Positions 37,901 to 52,900 of a stretch of 64,000 bases of DNA are shown one piece after another (within the stretch, counting starts at the first letter, position 1; every line of letters starts with the position of its first letter). The translations under genes were made by a program, and so were the position numbers. A model generated the notes under the pieces. The model saw nothing but the letters and a program-made list of their open reading frames with translations, had not been told where the DNA came from and did no database searches. Origin of the DNA: Cymbidium sinense (lineage: Eukaryota; Streptophyta; Magnoliopsida; Asparagales; Orchidaceae); the NCBI GenBank assembly GCA_021442155.1, contig CM038217.1:144891643-144955642 (forward strand), read 5' to 3'.

Positions 37901-40900
37901 CTGAATTTGCGCAGATACATACAGATGACCTGCCTTCCATATTAGTTTATAATGTTGAGTTATCGCCTAAGAATGCTATTAAATAATCACGAAATTCCTT
38001 TAGTTCGGCATTGCTTTTGTGTGAACTATGGAATCGCTTCGTCGGTCCTGTGCTTTCTGCTTTGGTGGACTTGATGAGGGAATTGTTTTAATCTGTGATT
38101 TGTGTTTGATCAGCTCACTTGAAAAGAGATTGAAATATCACATTGTAGGTGATATATATATATATATTGATTTGAGGCAGCTTTGAATTAAGAGTTTTCT
38201 CAAATTGTCTTGGTTCATCGATCGAGTGAAAAGATCTCTTGGATTTTGGCCAAGTCGATCCGCTCAGATCAACAACTATCATCATCGACTAACGAAAGGC
38301 GCTCTTTCACTTTTTCGCGCTTTGGAGGAGTGCGAATTCTGCTTGTTGAGTCCGACCTTTAACCTACTCAAGTCTTCGACTTAAGTGATGGTCATTCATC
38401 GATGTAATAAATAGTGGCTCTTTCACTACAGATTTTCGCGGCTTGAGTGAGGAGCCAAGAACTCGGTCATGTATAAACTTGTTGAGTTCGACCTTTATAA
38501 CCCATTCGTGTCCTAGACTTGAAGATGTAGAGGTTGATGTTTTACCAACTTAGTTGATTGAAACTTCCGAAATTGGGAGTTTTTCTGACTTAATCTTCAA
38601 CATTTGATGAATCTTGGAGAGAAACTTTTGATATTTAAGACTGTCTTTTTGCGTATAAAAGTGGATTATTCTTGTTATTGTAAAAACCTGCAATTTTAAT
38701 AATAATAATTATAAATATATTTATGGATCTTGGCATAAAGCTCGATGTCAACTTGAACATATATATAAGAAGGCTTTCTATTTCACAGGAAAGGATTGAA
38801 TAACTTTGATTATAAAAATTAAAAAAATGTCACCTGTCTAATAGAAGGATTGCATATTAGTTCAAAAATGTATTACAGAGTTTGAACTTCTTTAATATAA
38901 ATAAACGTAGTTCATTCTGATTATTATATATATTTATCTGAGGATCTCGGCTTGAAGCACGATGTTAACTTAGCTAAATATATAAAATGCCCTATTTCTA
39001 ATAGGGGGAGGCTTTCGTAGTAACTTGAAAATGTGTTTTTATTTTACGAGAGAATCTTCAAATGACATTACATGTATATTTGGCATGAAAGCCTTACTAG
39101 TGCAAGATTCATTTAAGTATTTATATACTTATCCACGCTAGGTATTTGAGATATCGACCGATTGCCGACGTGTGATTGCCAACTTCATGTCAATCAGGCT
39201 CCTCCTTCATACATTCTCTATGACATAAGGATCTTCCCGCTTTTCGAATTTACCGATCTTGAATGAAGGATGATGATCTTCTAGAACTACCTTCCGGAAT
39301 GTCCGGACATACCAACTATCAATGCTTTGGACATCCTCGCCGATGTTTCTAAACCCCTTAAGCGATCCAACTCCTCCATTCGCAGTGGTGCTTTCATCTT
39401 GAGTAAGATTGAATTGATACTAAGAGTGATGGTAGCTAAACTTCTAGCTGTAACAACTTCAACTCCAAATGTTAGAGCATAAAGAGTGGCCTTAGTTGGC
39501 GTTTTGTAAGTTGTTCTATATGCCCATAGTGCTTCTATCATTTTCATGCGTTATTCTCTTTTATTATTTACGAGAATCTTTTTGAGCAGTTTTACCAATG
39601 TCTTATTGAAATCCTCTGCTAAATCATTGGCCCTTAGATTGTAGATTGATGAGTATCCCCAATCGATTTTGTGTTGGTCAGCAAATTTGTATATCTTTGC
39701 ATTCTTGAAAGTTTAATGCATTCAAATGATTCGTCGAATCTATAAAACATTGGTGAAGAAGTCAACTCGATCGTGGTGACTTCTTTGAACGGAGCAGCTT
39801 CAATCCACTTGGAGAAGTAATCAGTAGCTGCTAAAATGAATCGATGTCCAGCTGATTATGGAGGATCAATCGACCCAATTATATCTGTGCCTAACTTTTG
39901 AACGACCAGGATGCTATTGTTCGGTGTAGAGGATTCAGAGGTTGATGAATGAGATCCTCGTAGACTTGGCATTCATGACATTTTCTGGCATGATTTATGC
40001 GATCTTTCACCATTGATAGTCAATAGTATCTTATTCTCTTAATTTTTGCTGTCATTTTAGGACTTGATTGATGTGCCCCACAAAGTTCTTCATGAATTTC
40101 AAACATAACTTTATTGGCTTCATTTGTCCCTAAGCATCGCAGCCATATTTGTTCAAAGGATCTACGGTACAATGTGTCATTAACATAGGCATATCATAGG
40201 ATCCTTTTTGTAATCTACGTGACTAGTGATTTATTGCTCGGTAATTTGCTTTCTTTGAGATAATCGATGAGGGCTGTTGTTTCCAATCATTAGACTCTTC
40301 CATTATGAAAGCTTTACATGATTTCTTTGTAATACTTTTGAGTTTTTCTATCTCTTGTAGTTGTTGTTCTTTAGGAGAACGAGAAGCAATTTGAGTTGCT
40401 TTTTGCTGGCTTGAGTTTGATGTCCCCTCTACCTGTGGGGCGTATGGGTTTACATGTTGCAGAACTCTACGAGTGGACACTTCAATCAACATCGTCGTCG
40501 TCCATGTTCGCCATTTCTTTTGCTAGCTTGGTTAGGCAATCTGCTTTACTTTTCTTCGATCGAGAAACTCGAGCTAGTTTAATGTTTGGAATATGCTTCA
40601 TGAGCTCAAGCACTCGCATATGATAGTACGTCAATTCAAGTTTATTAATCTTATAAAGACCCATCATTTGGTTGATCACCAATTGAGAGTCTCCAAAGAT
40701 TCTTAAATTTTAAATGTCGATAACAACAACTTCTTAAACTTACTACCAATGCCTCGTATTCAGTTTCATTGTTGATTCTTGGCTCAGTCAGCCTGTATGA
40801 ATGCCTCATTATGCCACCTTCTGGTGTTATGAAGACGAGACTAACGTCAACTCTTGCTTTTGGTAGCTTTGGGGCGAGCTTAATAGATGATATCGAAATA

Positions 40901-43900
40901 CATTTCCCGATTTGACTTTTTCTTTCATGAATAAGCGAATTTATTCATCGTAAATCATCATTGATTGTTTGAATTGGATAGGATCGTCGAGAAAATCTAG
41001 TATTTGTCCTTTTAAGATACATATATAATATCGAATTGCAGAACTTATTGATCAGATCGTCAATCTTTGGTCATCAAGAACTTCAACGAATCAATCTTTG
41101 AGATGAGGGTTATCTTATGTGACAACATGTAATGTCGAAGCTTCTAGGCAGCAAAGATTAGTGCAAGACAGTGTTTCTCGATCGGAGAGTACTTTTCCTA
41201 TCAATCTTGATATAGATACACATTTTCTTTTACCTTCTTCATGTTTGTGCAAGCAATGCTCGAGGATTCTTTCTGGTTGTATACAAAATGAGAGGCTTTT
41301 GGATTAGCGTTGCAATTGGTGGATTTAATAGGTATCTTTTGATCTTGAATGCTTCTTGACATTCATCATCCCACTTAAATGGTGCATTCTTCTTCATCAA
41401 TTTAACCAATGGTTGACAGATATATATTTGATATGAATCGGATGAATGCCAAATGTCGAACAAAGGCGGCGAAGATTCTTGGTGGACATATCCACTATCG
41501 CTTCGATTTTATTAGGGTTGCTTCAATTCCTCTATCGCACCATGCAGTCAAGGAACTTTCTAGACGAAACCCCAAATGCACATTTGAGATGATTCATCTT
41601 GAGATCGTACTGCCTAATTCTTTCAAAGACCATCCTTAGGTCATTAAAATGATCTTCTCGATCTATGCTTGTAACAATCAGGTCATTCACATAGCATTCT
41701 ACTTTCTGATGAATCAACTCATAAAAGATGCCTGTCATGACATTCTTTAATCAGAAGGGCATGACTGTGTAGCAGTATATACCAATTGACGTCCTAAATG
41801 ATGCGTGTTTCTCATATTGAGGAATCATCTTGATTTGATTGTATTCCGATGATCTGTCCATGAATGAGAACATGTTGTAGTTGTAAGTATTGTCCACTAG
41901 TAGTTCTGATATTGGAAGCAGAAAAATCATCTTTTAAGCGCCTTATTGGTCTCAATCAATGTCAGATCTGATTTGACCATTCTTCTTTTCAATGTTGGCT
42001 ATCAATGCATACTTCTCCTCGGATGAAACACCTTGATCAACTTCTTTGTTTCTATAATTATCTGTTCTTCAATCTCCAATATCATTCACCTAGGAGCTTG
42101 CTTAATAGGCGTTGCATCTAGTTTAATGACATGTTTATGAACTGCCACGTCAGGAAATAAGTTTGACATTTCAGAGTATGTTCAAGTAAAGTAGTCCCTG
42201 AATTCACATAACAGAGTTTTCATTTCTTCAACCTTTTCATCAGGCAGAAGGGCACTGAAGAAAGTCAGGCAAGGATCATCCTCTATTCTCAAGTTGATTT
42301 CCTTTAACTCATCCATGGTAGTTGTTTGTCCACCATCTTCAAACTCTTCAGGTACTGACTTGGCTTCTACTTCATCATTTGATAGGTTACATCATAAGGA
42401 TCATCTTCATGTTTGGTCTCAGTGTCAATCTCTTCTTTTGTTATCGCATAACAGGTTTTTCTTCCATTATGTTTACGTTGGATGTATCGAAGACTTTTAG
42501 ATATTATCACACTTTTACGAGGTCTGTAGACTTTTTAGACCCCGGAGGGTATCAAAGAAGTGGGCTCGTTATTTGTCTGTTCCAATATCGACTCTCAATT
42601 TGTGCATCATCTTGCAAATCCTCGGAGGATAATATTTTGGCATTCATGTGAGAACCATATCATCAGATTCATCAAATTGCATGAGTCAATCAGAACCCTG
42701 GTGATAACACTCCTCAGACTTGTAAAATGAAATTCCACGTTCATCACTTCCCGGTAAAGGAGGCACAGAGAAAATCTTTAACTCTTCAATAATGTGGATT
42801 TCACGTGAAGTAACTTTCTTGAAGTGTTGAAAAGGAACTGACATAACTACTAATGAATCTTCTGATATCAACAGGTCTACTGTCCTTCTTAAAAAGATAC
42901 ACTGAACTTCACTTTCGTAAGTAGGTTCAAAATTATAATCGGGGTCTGAGTATTATATATTTTTCTTTCCTTTCATCAGAGACTTGTTTACTCCCTTGGG
43001 TTTGACAGAAGGATCATCCTCTTCTTCTTCTGTGTCATTGCCCAGATGAGGGATTAGTCTTTTTGACTTATGTGATGCACTAGCTGATTTAGGAAGAGTC
43101 GGCGTTGCATTCTTTCTTCCTTTTTCCTTCTTCGTTTCTTTGGATGTTTTGCAGCCTTTGAAGTAGAAGCCTTGGATAGTTGAGGCCTGGGCTCCTTCAT
43201 CAAATAGTATTTCATATCTTTATAGATTTTAACTTCATGGATTGCGAATGACTGAAGATTGTCAGGAATTCTGTGTTCTTCCTCGTCTTTTATGTATTTC
43301 ATACGTTGGTGCAAAGTAGACGGGACTATTCCGTACTCATGCAGCCAAGGGTGACCCAACAAGGTCCTGAATGAGGTGTCAGCATCAATGACGTGAAATT
43401 TGGCTTATGTGTAAAATTTCTCGAATCTTAATGGCAAGGTAAACGATACGAGAGTCTTTTGCCCTTTTTCATTGAAGTCATGGATCATTAATTTGTCTCT
43501 TCCTAGATGTTGAAAATCGAGAGACAATCCTTTCAATGTTCGCAGACTCATGAAATTGACAGATGAACTTGGATCAATTAGGATTGATTGACACTATGCT
43601 CTTATGAGACATATAGCGGGCGATTGTGTTCTGATGTTCCGAGCATAAGATCTTCCTCAAAGAAGGTGATCGTTAGAAGATCTTGAGATTGTAATACTTC
43701 AGTCATACACCGCTCGGCAAAGTACGTTTCATATTCCTCTAGATTCTTAAGAGCCTAAATTAAGGTTTCACGGAGATCTTGCGACATCAAGAGGGCCTCA
43801 TGCACACTCAATTGTGTTGGGATCTTCCTCAAGTGCGATAGATGTTGTAATCGATTCTTTTATCCATGTTAGATTTTTTCTTTGGATCTTTAAGAATAAT

Positions 43901-46900
43901 ATTTTCATTAACTTTTATATTCTTGTCATTGCCTTTATTTGACGTTCCTTTCTTCTGTGATGATGACAACATCTTGTTACTTCTTAGCTGTATTGTGATT
44001 GCTTTGTCTGGCTTAGATTCTTCTAAAGAAGTCTCCCCTTCAGAATCGCCATGTATGCCAGAGGATTGGATGGAGAGTTCAGAATTACTTCTCAATTTTA
44101 TGCCTTTCATCAATGGTGATATTGAAGACTTTGACTCATCTTCCTCTGAAAAGCACAAGTCTTCTTCCGAGCTATCATCTGTTTGCTTCACCATCAGGCA
44201 AGGCATGAATGCCACATCGTTGGTGATTCCTCTTCTTGAATTATCTTGAAGAATTGAATTTCGTCGGGGAGTATCCAAAGACACTGAGATAACTCGATAG
44301 ACTTCTCCAAAAAGGGATTCTTCGTCATCATCTCCTTCATCATTTGTTTCAATGATTTGGAGTCCTGACATGAAATCAACAAGCTTAATTGGTTGTCTTG
44401 CTGATTGTTGATATTCTTCAATATTATTAATAATCTTTTGGGTAGTGGATCTTTTCTTTATCATCTTTCGTTTGGCTGGTCTTTTGGGAGTTTTTGGCGA
44501 ATTATGAATAGGCTGCTTCTCAGGTCCGGGAACAACAACCACCTTGGACTACTTCTGAAGAGCATGACCTTTTGATATGGACCGTACCTTTAGTTCCAAT
44601 ACTGGTTCAAACGATGATTTCCACTGGACACCAGGAACGCCTTCTAACTGTTTCAGCATCTTCACAATTTTCTTTGAGATTGTAATCTCCCATTTATCAT
44701 CCTCAACTGCCTTTTTTTTGCTTTATTTTTCTGCGGGGGCATGGAAGAGGACGTAACCATCCTTGTAGATTCTTTCTTTGGGTGAATAAGAACATTATTG
44801 GATAGCGTGAATTCACCCCTTTTCTATTTCTTTTCCAACTAGTCTTTTAATATATAGTAATTTTCTATATGGTGACTAACTACCAGATGATACAGATAAT
44901 AATTTGGGCTGCTAGTTTGTCCTGACTCTTCAGGTCTTTACATTATGGCAATTCCAACCTGCCTTGAGTGCTTGTCGGAATAGTTTAGCTATAATTTCTC
45001 TTTTGAAATAGTATTCTTTATTCATTTTCTTCTTAAGAGATGGATGGATTTGATCATCATCTCCTAATAATTGTCTTGGGCGCTCACCATTACCCAAGAA
45101 AGTTCTGGATTTGTCATTGCTTCCAAGAACTAACTTTGGTTGATAATTGAATGGATGTTTGATCTTTTTTTCAAAATAAATGGGTTGTTTTCCTTTATCT
45201 GCATTATAGGTTGCTCGTCTTCCTCTATTCGATTCGTATGAGACAGTGTGAGATTCACTTCTCCTTGATTCTGAGAACTTCCCTTTCTTTGTTCTGTCTA
45301 GATGACTTTTAAGCTTGGAAAGATTTAGTTTTTCAAATTTCGCCACCCGATCAAATAGTTCTTGGAATGTGGTGATGAAAGCTATGTATAAATAAGACGT
45401 TATTTTATCATCAATGTTGCCTATTAGTAGCTGAATTGTATGATTTTTTTCCAGTTGTTGGTCACACTTCATGCTCATGTTGCGCCAACGAGTTATGTAT
45501 TTAGTGACTGACTCGTCCTTTCTCTTATCCAGGGCGAGATCAGCTATTGTGGTCTTTTTAATTGCATTGACAAATCTTTTGATAAATATTGCCTCCAATT
45601 TGACGAATGTCTTAACTGAGTCGATCGACAATTCTGCGTACCTTTTGAAAGCAGTTGAAATTAAACTGATAATGAATCAGCGAAACAACAGTGCGTCATT
45701 GCCCTAGTGTTACCACAAGTTGCTTTAAATCGTGCTAGGTTCTGCCTGAGGTTATCATTGCTATCAAATGAGTGGAATTTTAACACTGAGTAACCTTTAG
45801 GATATGACACCTGGTCATATTTTGCAGGATATGGCGACCTCATTCACGTTTCTCCACATTCTGCTATGACAATTTTGATTTTTCACTTATGATGGTTTGA
45901 GCTATATGGTTGTCGCCATCGGATGCTCGATATGTTGAGGAGAATGTTGAGCAGTCAATTGATTGATTTTATTTCTACCATCACGAGCACTTTGTGCTCC
46001 TGAGGTCTGCGGCGCTTGCTCAATTGGTGAATTAATGGGCGCAGTGCAGTGTTGGTTGTATAATGATTGGCTAGAGGAACCGGTGTTGGCACTACGGTAG
46101 TGTTCCTCTGCATCATTTGCATCATGAGATTCATTTGCGTCATCATTTGATTCATCTTTGAATTCAATTGAGAGATCTCTTTATCCTTTGCTTTCATATG
46201 CCGTTGCATTTGCCTTTGCACCTGAGCAAGTGTAGCAGTGTCAATGAATAGCGTGTTATCTTCTTCTTCCTGTTGTTCCTCTTCTTGCTCATCACTTGAG
46301 GAGGAACTAAAAGGTTCCGCTTTTGTTTGACCTTGTGGTGGTTCTTAACTGTGGATTGGAGGTACGGCTCCATAACGCTGGTACATGATCATAAGGTTCT
46401 CCGTGTTACCATATACACCACATCATGATATCTTCTTCATCTTTCTCTTCTTCTTCGTCTTATCTCGACGTCTCCATCGATTTGCTCGAGTGTGGGACAA
46501 ACATCTCCTCAATCGGAGGGCTATGATCAAAATCAAGAGAAGATCGTTTAGGTTGATGATGGGATTCCCTGGAGGATTCTCCAGGGTGTCGACCACCACG
46601 AGCCTCATTGATTGTAACATTCTTTTTAGGAACCCATTTCTGTTGGACCTTGTCATCGGCGGATCTCCGAACATGCAAACTGGATGTCACGCCTTTCTAC
46701 CTTTCTGTGACAGCTTCTTTTTAAGGCTTCTTGTTTTCCCTTCTGTCGGGACCTTTTGGCAGCGGATTCCCAAACACGTGGTTCAGGTGTCACTCCCCGA
46801 TGTTCACCGTGCAGGGCTTGCTTGTAACACTCCCGAGTTCTTACTACCACTTTTAGCACCCAGTAGAGTCTCAGGATGCCTCTTTGTGGCTAGCTTGTTC

Positions 46901-49900
46901 GTTCTGCAGAATGATTGCTTAATATTACCGGTAAAGTTCCTTTTCACCCACTGAGATTTTCAAACTTACTTATTATGAGTGGGAAGACTTCGGTTGTAAG
47001 GTTGGTTGTGTAATAGGGGAGGTGGTGAGAGTGATGGACTCGCTCGGATTCCTTCTTCTCCTCGTCTTGTCGCCTTTCCTCCATGAGGAAGCTTCAAGAT
47101 CATGTTAGCCTTACAAAGCAAGAAGGGGAAGTAGCCTTTGGATGCACCATTGAAATTGTCTGTCCAGTTATAATTCTCTTCATGGCTGGAGCTTTAGTGT
47201 GTCCCAACCTTTCGAATACATCAGGTCTCTTTCGAGGAACTTCGACAGCAGTAGCGACAAAAGCTTTAGTAGATTTGGCCTGCTGTACGGGTTGATGTGC
47301 AAATTGAGCATGATTGTCAAGTGGCTCAGCAACATTGACGATTGTTGAAATCAAGCTACCAAATTGTATAGTAAGATTCATGTGTTGATGACGATCAAAG
47401 CGGATGTTAGCTCGCCCCAATTCGAAATGGTGTGTCTTGAAGATCCATCTGGGAAATGAAAGATGAGGATTAGTAATCAGTAATTAATATATCATCCCAC
47501 ACTTTCATGATGTAACGATATGATAGAACGAACATGAACATAAATAAAATCTTAAAAATTTCAGAATTATGTTCATCATAAAAATGATTTTAAATTTCAA
47601 CCAATTTTATTTTATAATAAACTTTAAAATTTTGATTTTATTATACTCCGCTGTTATTATAACTTTGATTTGACTAGCCAAAGATGGAAAGAGAAATCTA
47701 TTCCAGTGAATGCCAAATCGTGCTTTGAAAATTCGACTTCGATTAAGAGTATGATTTAATTTTGGTCTAATTTTCAAAAGCGATTGAATAGTAGACAAGA
47801 CACCAGATTTCACCCTCATTTATGAGGACTTTAGATCTTCGGGTTTCTATAGCACCTATAGTTAATTACCCCTCAATGTTGAGAGGAACTTTCGATTAAA
47901 GGTCGTTAGTCGCTAAATGTAATAGCATATAATAAGATGTGAGTTTAAAATTTAAGATTTATAAAATTCATTATTTTAACTTAAAGCGGATGGTTGGGGG
48001 AACGATTATGCACTCAATCTCCATGATTAGTCATCTGCGGTCACTACTTAGTGAGGATGGTCGACCCATGAAGGATCCTGTCATGGGTTGTGTCGTAGAA
48101 ATCCTTATAGACTTGGGGTGGTATTTGTCTAAAGAGACAAGTTTAAATCCACCTTAACTGACAGAGGGTTTTTTTGTCATATCAAGTATACCTATAATTC
48201 ACAACTCAAAGGGTATAGCCATTGTAGGAACATCTGATTCTGATCTTCGTAATATAATGGTGTTATTTGGCGGCATCGTCGACTCTATCATATATCATAT
48301 GTGGAGCTATTGGCCGCGGTCAGATAAATGTCACATCTTTTCTTGAGATGATTGAGAATGAACATAATATAATACTTGATTTGATTTTGGCTCCTTTGTA
48401 AGCTAGAGTTTTCTTAATTTGTCATCTACAACAAACAATTGCGGAAGGTGGATGAATTGAATTTTACTTTAAGTTTTGGATACCGAATTTCATTTAACCC
48501 TTTAGAACTTAGTGATTTGTTTGATTTTGTATTTATATTAATAATTAATTTAGACTAATTTGATTTGAGCTTGCAAGTGCATTTTGATGATGAATATCCT
48601 CTCCAGTTGAAATCTCTATTCAACGCAGCCATCATCGGGTTAATTTATTGTTTCAAATCATGTCAATTATTAATTTAATAATAGAGGATAAGATCTATCA
48701 TATAATGAAAATCGCTTTTAGATATTTTAGTAAGTTGATTCTTATAATCTTGTTATTGATTTTAGGTTTTATTAACTTCCTCAAACCCTAACCTAAATCA
48801 ACGCGATCCTGACATTAAAATTAAGCATTCAGCATAGTGTTGGGGCCCATGCGGGTTATTTAATTTAAAATTGATTAAACTTTAGATATTTGAATAGTGT
48901 TACTTGAGTTTTGTGAAGATATAAGTTTAGATAAAATTTTAAAGATATTTGAAATCTCTTGTCATCGTTCCCACATAGGAGTATAACTGAGTGCTCATGC
49001 CAAGAAAAGGCATGTATGTGGTGTAAACAATCATCATCTCCATGTCGAAAGTGTATGACTGGGTCTACATGTAACGATTTTTCGCCAAAGAAAGACGTAT
49101 CGTATTTATATACTTACAATGTCAAGTTAAAACAATAATTTTAATTTTGTAGTTAAATTTTAATTAAGCTATTTATGCCTCATGTCAATGTAAAGTTTGG
49201 CAAGATTTGGCGGCTCCGGTCCCGTGTAGGCTACCAGTATCTGCGCACCACGCCAAGGAAAATGTGTATTGGTGATATAAATCACGACCTGAGTGTGCCA
49301 TCCCATCATGCCAAGAAAAGTATGTATGGAGCTCTGAGGTGTTTGTTGAAACAGATTTTCTCATCACGCTAAGAAAGGCGTGTACAGGGTACTTATACAC
49401 CTGCAATGTTAGTTTAAACAATAATTTTATATTGCGGCATGACTTTATGTCAAGTGGCAGCTCCTCGTTTGAAGTTTGACTTGATAACATCCTAGTGTCG
49501 TCCTCGTGTAGTGGGCTAATCGTATGTTGGGGCCTATGCGAAAGGGTGTGTATGGGTGGTATAAACCACAAATCGTCCATGATCAAGAAAGTATGTATGA
49601 GGCTCTAAAGTACTGAAAGCACACAGATTTATACGCGAAGTGCGGTACTTATGCACCCATAAGTATGCGATTTCTCAAGAGAAAGGCGGGTGCATTTATA
49701 TTCAACACGGAGCGACGGATTTGGATTTTCATTCTGTGCGTGAGGGAGCTCGGGAGCGACGGCTGTGGGGATTTTTGGGGAGAAAATGAAATTAGGGTTA
49801 GGGTGATAAGGGAGGTATTTATAATATTTGTTTATTTTTTTATTTTTTAATTAGACATACATTGAGTTTTACGTCGACATTATCATATAGGCAATATATA

Positions 49901-52900
49901 TGTCGATCCTAAGTTATTCTGATGTTCCGGACGCAGCGACGCAGTCCGTTTTGCGATTGGAGGTCGTTTGGTTAAAGTCGACGTCGAATCGGGGACAATT
50001 TTAGTTCAAATTTTCGCGCCGTCGCTTCCAATCGCTCGATATTTGCGCAAACTCGTTTGAATTGAGCGTGAACAGTCTCATTTGATAGGTTTCGATGCTT
50101 CGACGCTAATGTTGTGATCAATTTCGTGAACGAAGGTCGTTTGGTCAACATCGCGGCTTCCCGACCTCGATGTGCGTGTATGCGCGTTGACGGACTTCTT
50201 TCTTGATCGGTCGACCGTCGAATTGTGCAAGATAAATATTCTGATCAATTTCAATGTTTTGAAGACGATCTGTTTGTCGATCGGAGGTCATTTTCGCGAT
50301 TTTTTGATCGAGTGTATTTCAGCCGATTTGCCACGAAGCTTTGAATTACTTTCCTCGACTTGACTTATAGCGCATGCATGGAGGTCAACAGAAGTGTCAC
50401 AAATTTTTTTAGTTTTCAAATGCTTTAAATGAAATTTTTGCACGCATTACCGAATAACCCATATTCAATCTCATTGCATCGAAATATGTGTAAAAGACTT
50501 AGACGATGTGATTTTGCATGCACTTTAATACAACTTTGCATTCAAACTTAATATCTCAAAGAGTGTGCAATCATTCTAAAATAACCTGCGTGTGCCCCAA
50601 CATATGCGTTAATTCTCTAAACCCAATGTCTGAGAATGCTGCGCAAGTTGATTCATAGCTGGGTTTAAAAATTAGGTTCGGGTTAACAAAATCTAATGAT
50701 ATTATTATGACTCTCTCTATTTAAAAAAATATTTTAAAATTTAATTCCGTCATATAGTTGCAAGATAAGCCTATTGATATCATCATTAAGGCTTCTTGAA
50801 TCTAAGCTCTTAAGATGCAATACCTAGACCCAATTCTCCATCCTCAAACTAAAGTTGACAAGTAGATTAGGAATACGGCATTTCCGATGAAACCTTTTTA
50901 AAATTTAATTCATTATAGTTGTAAGATAAGTCATTTGATTATCATCATTAAGGCTTCTTGAATCTAAGCTCTTAAGATGCAATACCTAGACCCAATCCTC
51001 AAACTAAAGTTGACAAGTAGTTAGAGTGACCATTTACTACTGACGATTAAAACCTTGGGATGTTGATCGAGCACGTCATTATTTTCCCACCATCCACTTT
51101 AAGTTGAAAGATGGTGAATTTCATAATTCTAAATTCTACACTCGAGTTGCTGCTACTATACGCCAATCAATTAGCGATTTAACGATTAGTCTTAATCAAA
51201 AGTTATCTCTCAACATTGAGAGAGGTAATTAATTATAGGTGCTTGCACTTATAGAAAATCTGGAACCAAATCAAAAATCTCACAAAATAAGGGCGAAATC
51301 TCTAGGTAGCATCTTATCTATTATTTTATCTGTTTTCTGAAAATTTGACCGACATTAATCAAAATCCTATTTTACTTAGGCATGTGGCTTGTTTTGCTCA
51401 AAAGTACTTGTAGTTGGTGGTATCTTCCTTCGTTTTCTCTTGGGATGGAATTACCTCTTTTAAGGTATCTTTGTTTTGTCTAATTCAATGATTATCTAAT
51501 TTAATCAAACTGTCACTGTGTAATGCATGTATATTATCCATGAAAGTAGATATAAGGCCCTGCACATGAAATGCAATTTGCTAATTAGCAGCTGCTCTTA
51601 ACATGAGCTGATACCCTTTTCAGGTAATTTTGATCAGCTTACTAATCTTTTAACCAATGTAGCGCTGGTACTTGAAAATGTTTTGTTTTAATCTTGGTTG
51701 GTGACAGGTCTCATCCTAGAATGGTAGATACAGTTTAAAGTGCGTCTATATCAACTATTAGTGCAAGAAATTGTGGAGGGGAAATTGGATATTGGGAGAG
51801 AACTCTCAATTGGCCTCAAATAATTTACTTTCATTCAAATATCATTAGTTAATTATACAAGCTAACAATCCCTATTCATAGAAAATCGGTTATAAAAATA
51901 AGTTCATATTATTAATTCAAATCTGATCCTAATAAATATATATTTAAATAAAAATATATTACTATTTCAGAGGATAATTAAAACTAATAAATAAATCAGA
52001 TAAAAAAAATAAAGACGTACCTAAGAATGCATGAAAACATATCTCTACCTTAGGTCTTTTGTAACCCAGTTCGATTCCTTTTTGTTGACATTTGATTGTT
52101 TAGTTTTTTTTTTTTAAAGTCTAAACTAACTGACTTGTACCCCATCAGAAATTTGATGTATTTTCCTTTAACATTTGTAACTCAATCAAACCCATTAATG
52201 TCACTGAGATCAACTAAACCACATCTAGTTGGTTGCTTCAAGCCTAACCAAACCAATTCAAGTTGTGACAACGACAATTAGTGCATAACTTTCTATGACT
52301 TCACCGTGGAAACAAAAAAACTTGTTATTTTTATATGAGCATTACCGGCATTCTTTGTGTTTTTATCATATATTTAGCCTAGCTGACTATTCTGTTATTT
52401 CCATGTTGATTCCGGCATCCTTTGACTCCTTGGCCTCAGCATTCTGTCAAGCATGATATACTCTTCACTAGAGTGGTCAATGAATGACAGTACAGTTGTG
52501 ATATCTAAACAGTTGAAATTTTGTGCTAGCTTCCTTTTTTTAAATAAACATTCTTTATGTCTAAAAACATGTAAAAAATTATATCTGATCAAAATCATCA
52601 AACCTGTGTAGGATGCTTAGATTTCTCCTGATATTTGAAGCATTTGCTCGATTAACTTTTGTCTGTATCCAATCCTGTTTCATTTCTAGCATGTTGTATT
52701 GACTGTTATTTGGAAACTAATCAAGTTGTTTTGACTTGTTTTGGGAAGCGAGGCTTTATTTTGATGCTGTGGTCCCCAGCTTTCCTTATATTCAGTTCTT
52801 GTTCGTTCCAGTGAATTTTAGCTTTCTGCTGGCAATGAGAATTTCTACTTGAATGTTGACTACTCTATGATGGTTGTAGTCTGCTGATATGCCTTTCCTT

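Larger units (their letters stand above)
34759..50390 (-). mobile_element. Tat/Ogre-like Ty3/gypsy LTR retrotransposon (about 15.6 kb), inactive
   Basis: Two direct LTR copies (34759-37522 and 47721-50390) flank a - strand internal region of about 10 kb. Domain order from high to low coordinates is gag (about 46.2-44.9 kb), protease (about 43.6-43.1), reverse transcriptase (about 42.0-41.5), RNase H (about 41.4-40.9), a second, archaeal-type RNase H (about 40.9-40.4) and integrase (about 40.2-39.3). RT-before-integrase marks Ty3; the second RNase H and very long LTRs mark the Tat/Ogre group. Premature stops, frameshifts and altered catalytic residues show it is dead. It lies antisense in intron 5 of the IDM1-like gene, inside an older + strand LTR. 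Confidence 0.88.

Noticed and set aside
46385..46954. 189-codon + strand open frame
   Set aside because: Antisense to the gag/leader region of the Ty3 element; no domain, and composition follows the opposite-strand sequence.
34754..50401. TCACA as target duplication of the Ty3 element
   Set aside because: TCACA occurs at 34754-34758 and 50397-50401, but using it would put six extra bases after the LTR's canonical CA end, so it may be chance.
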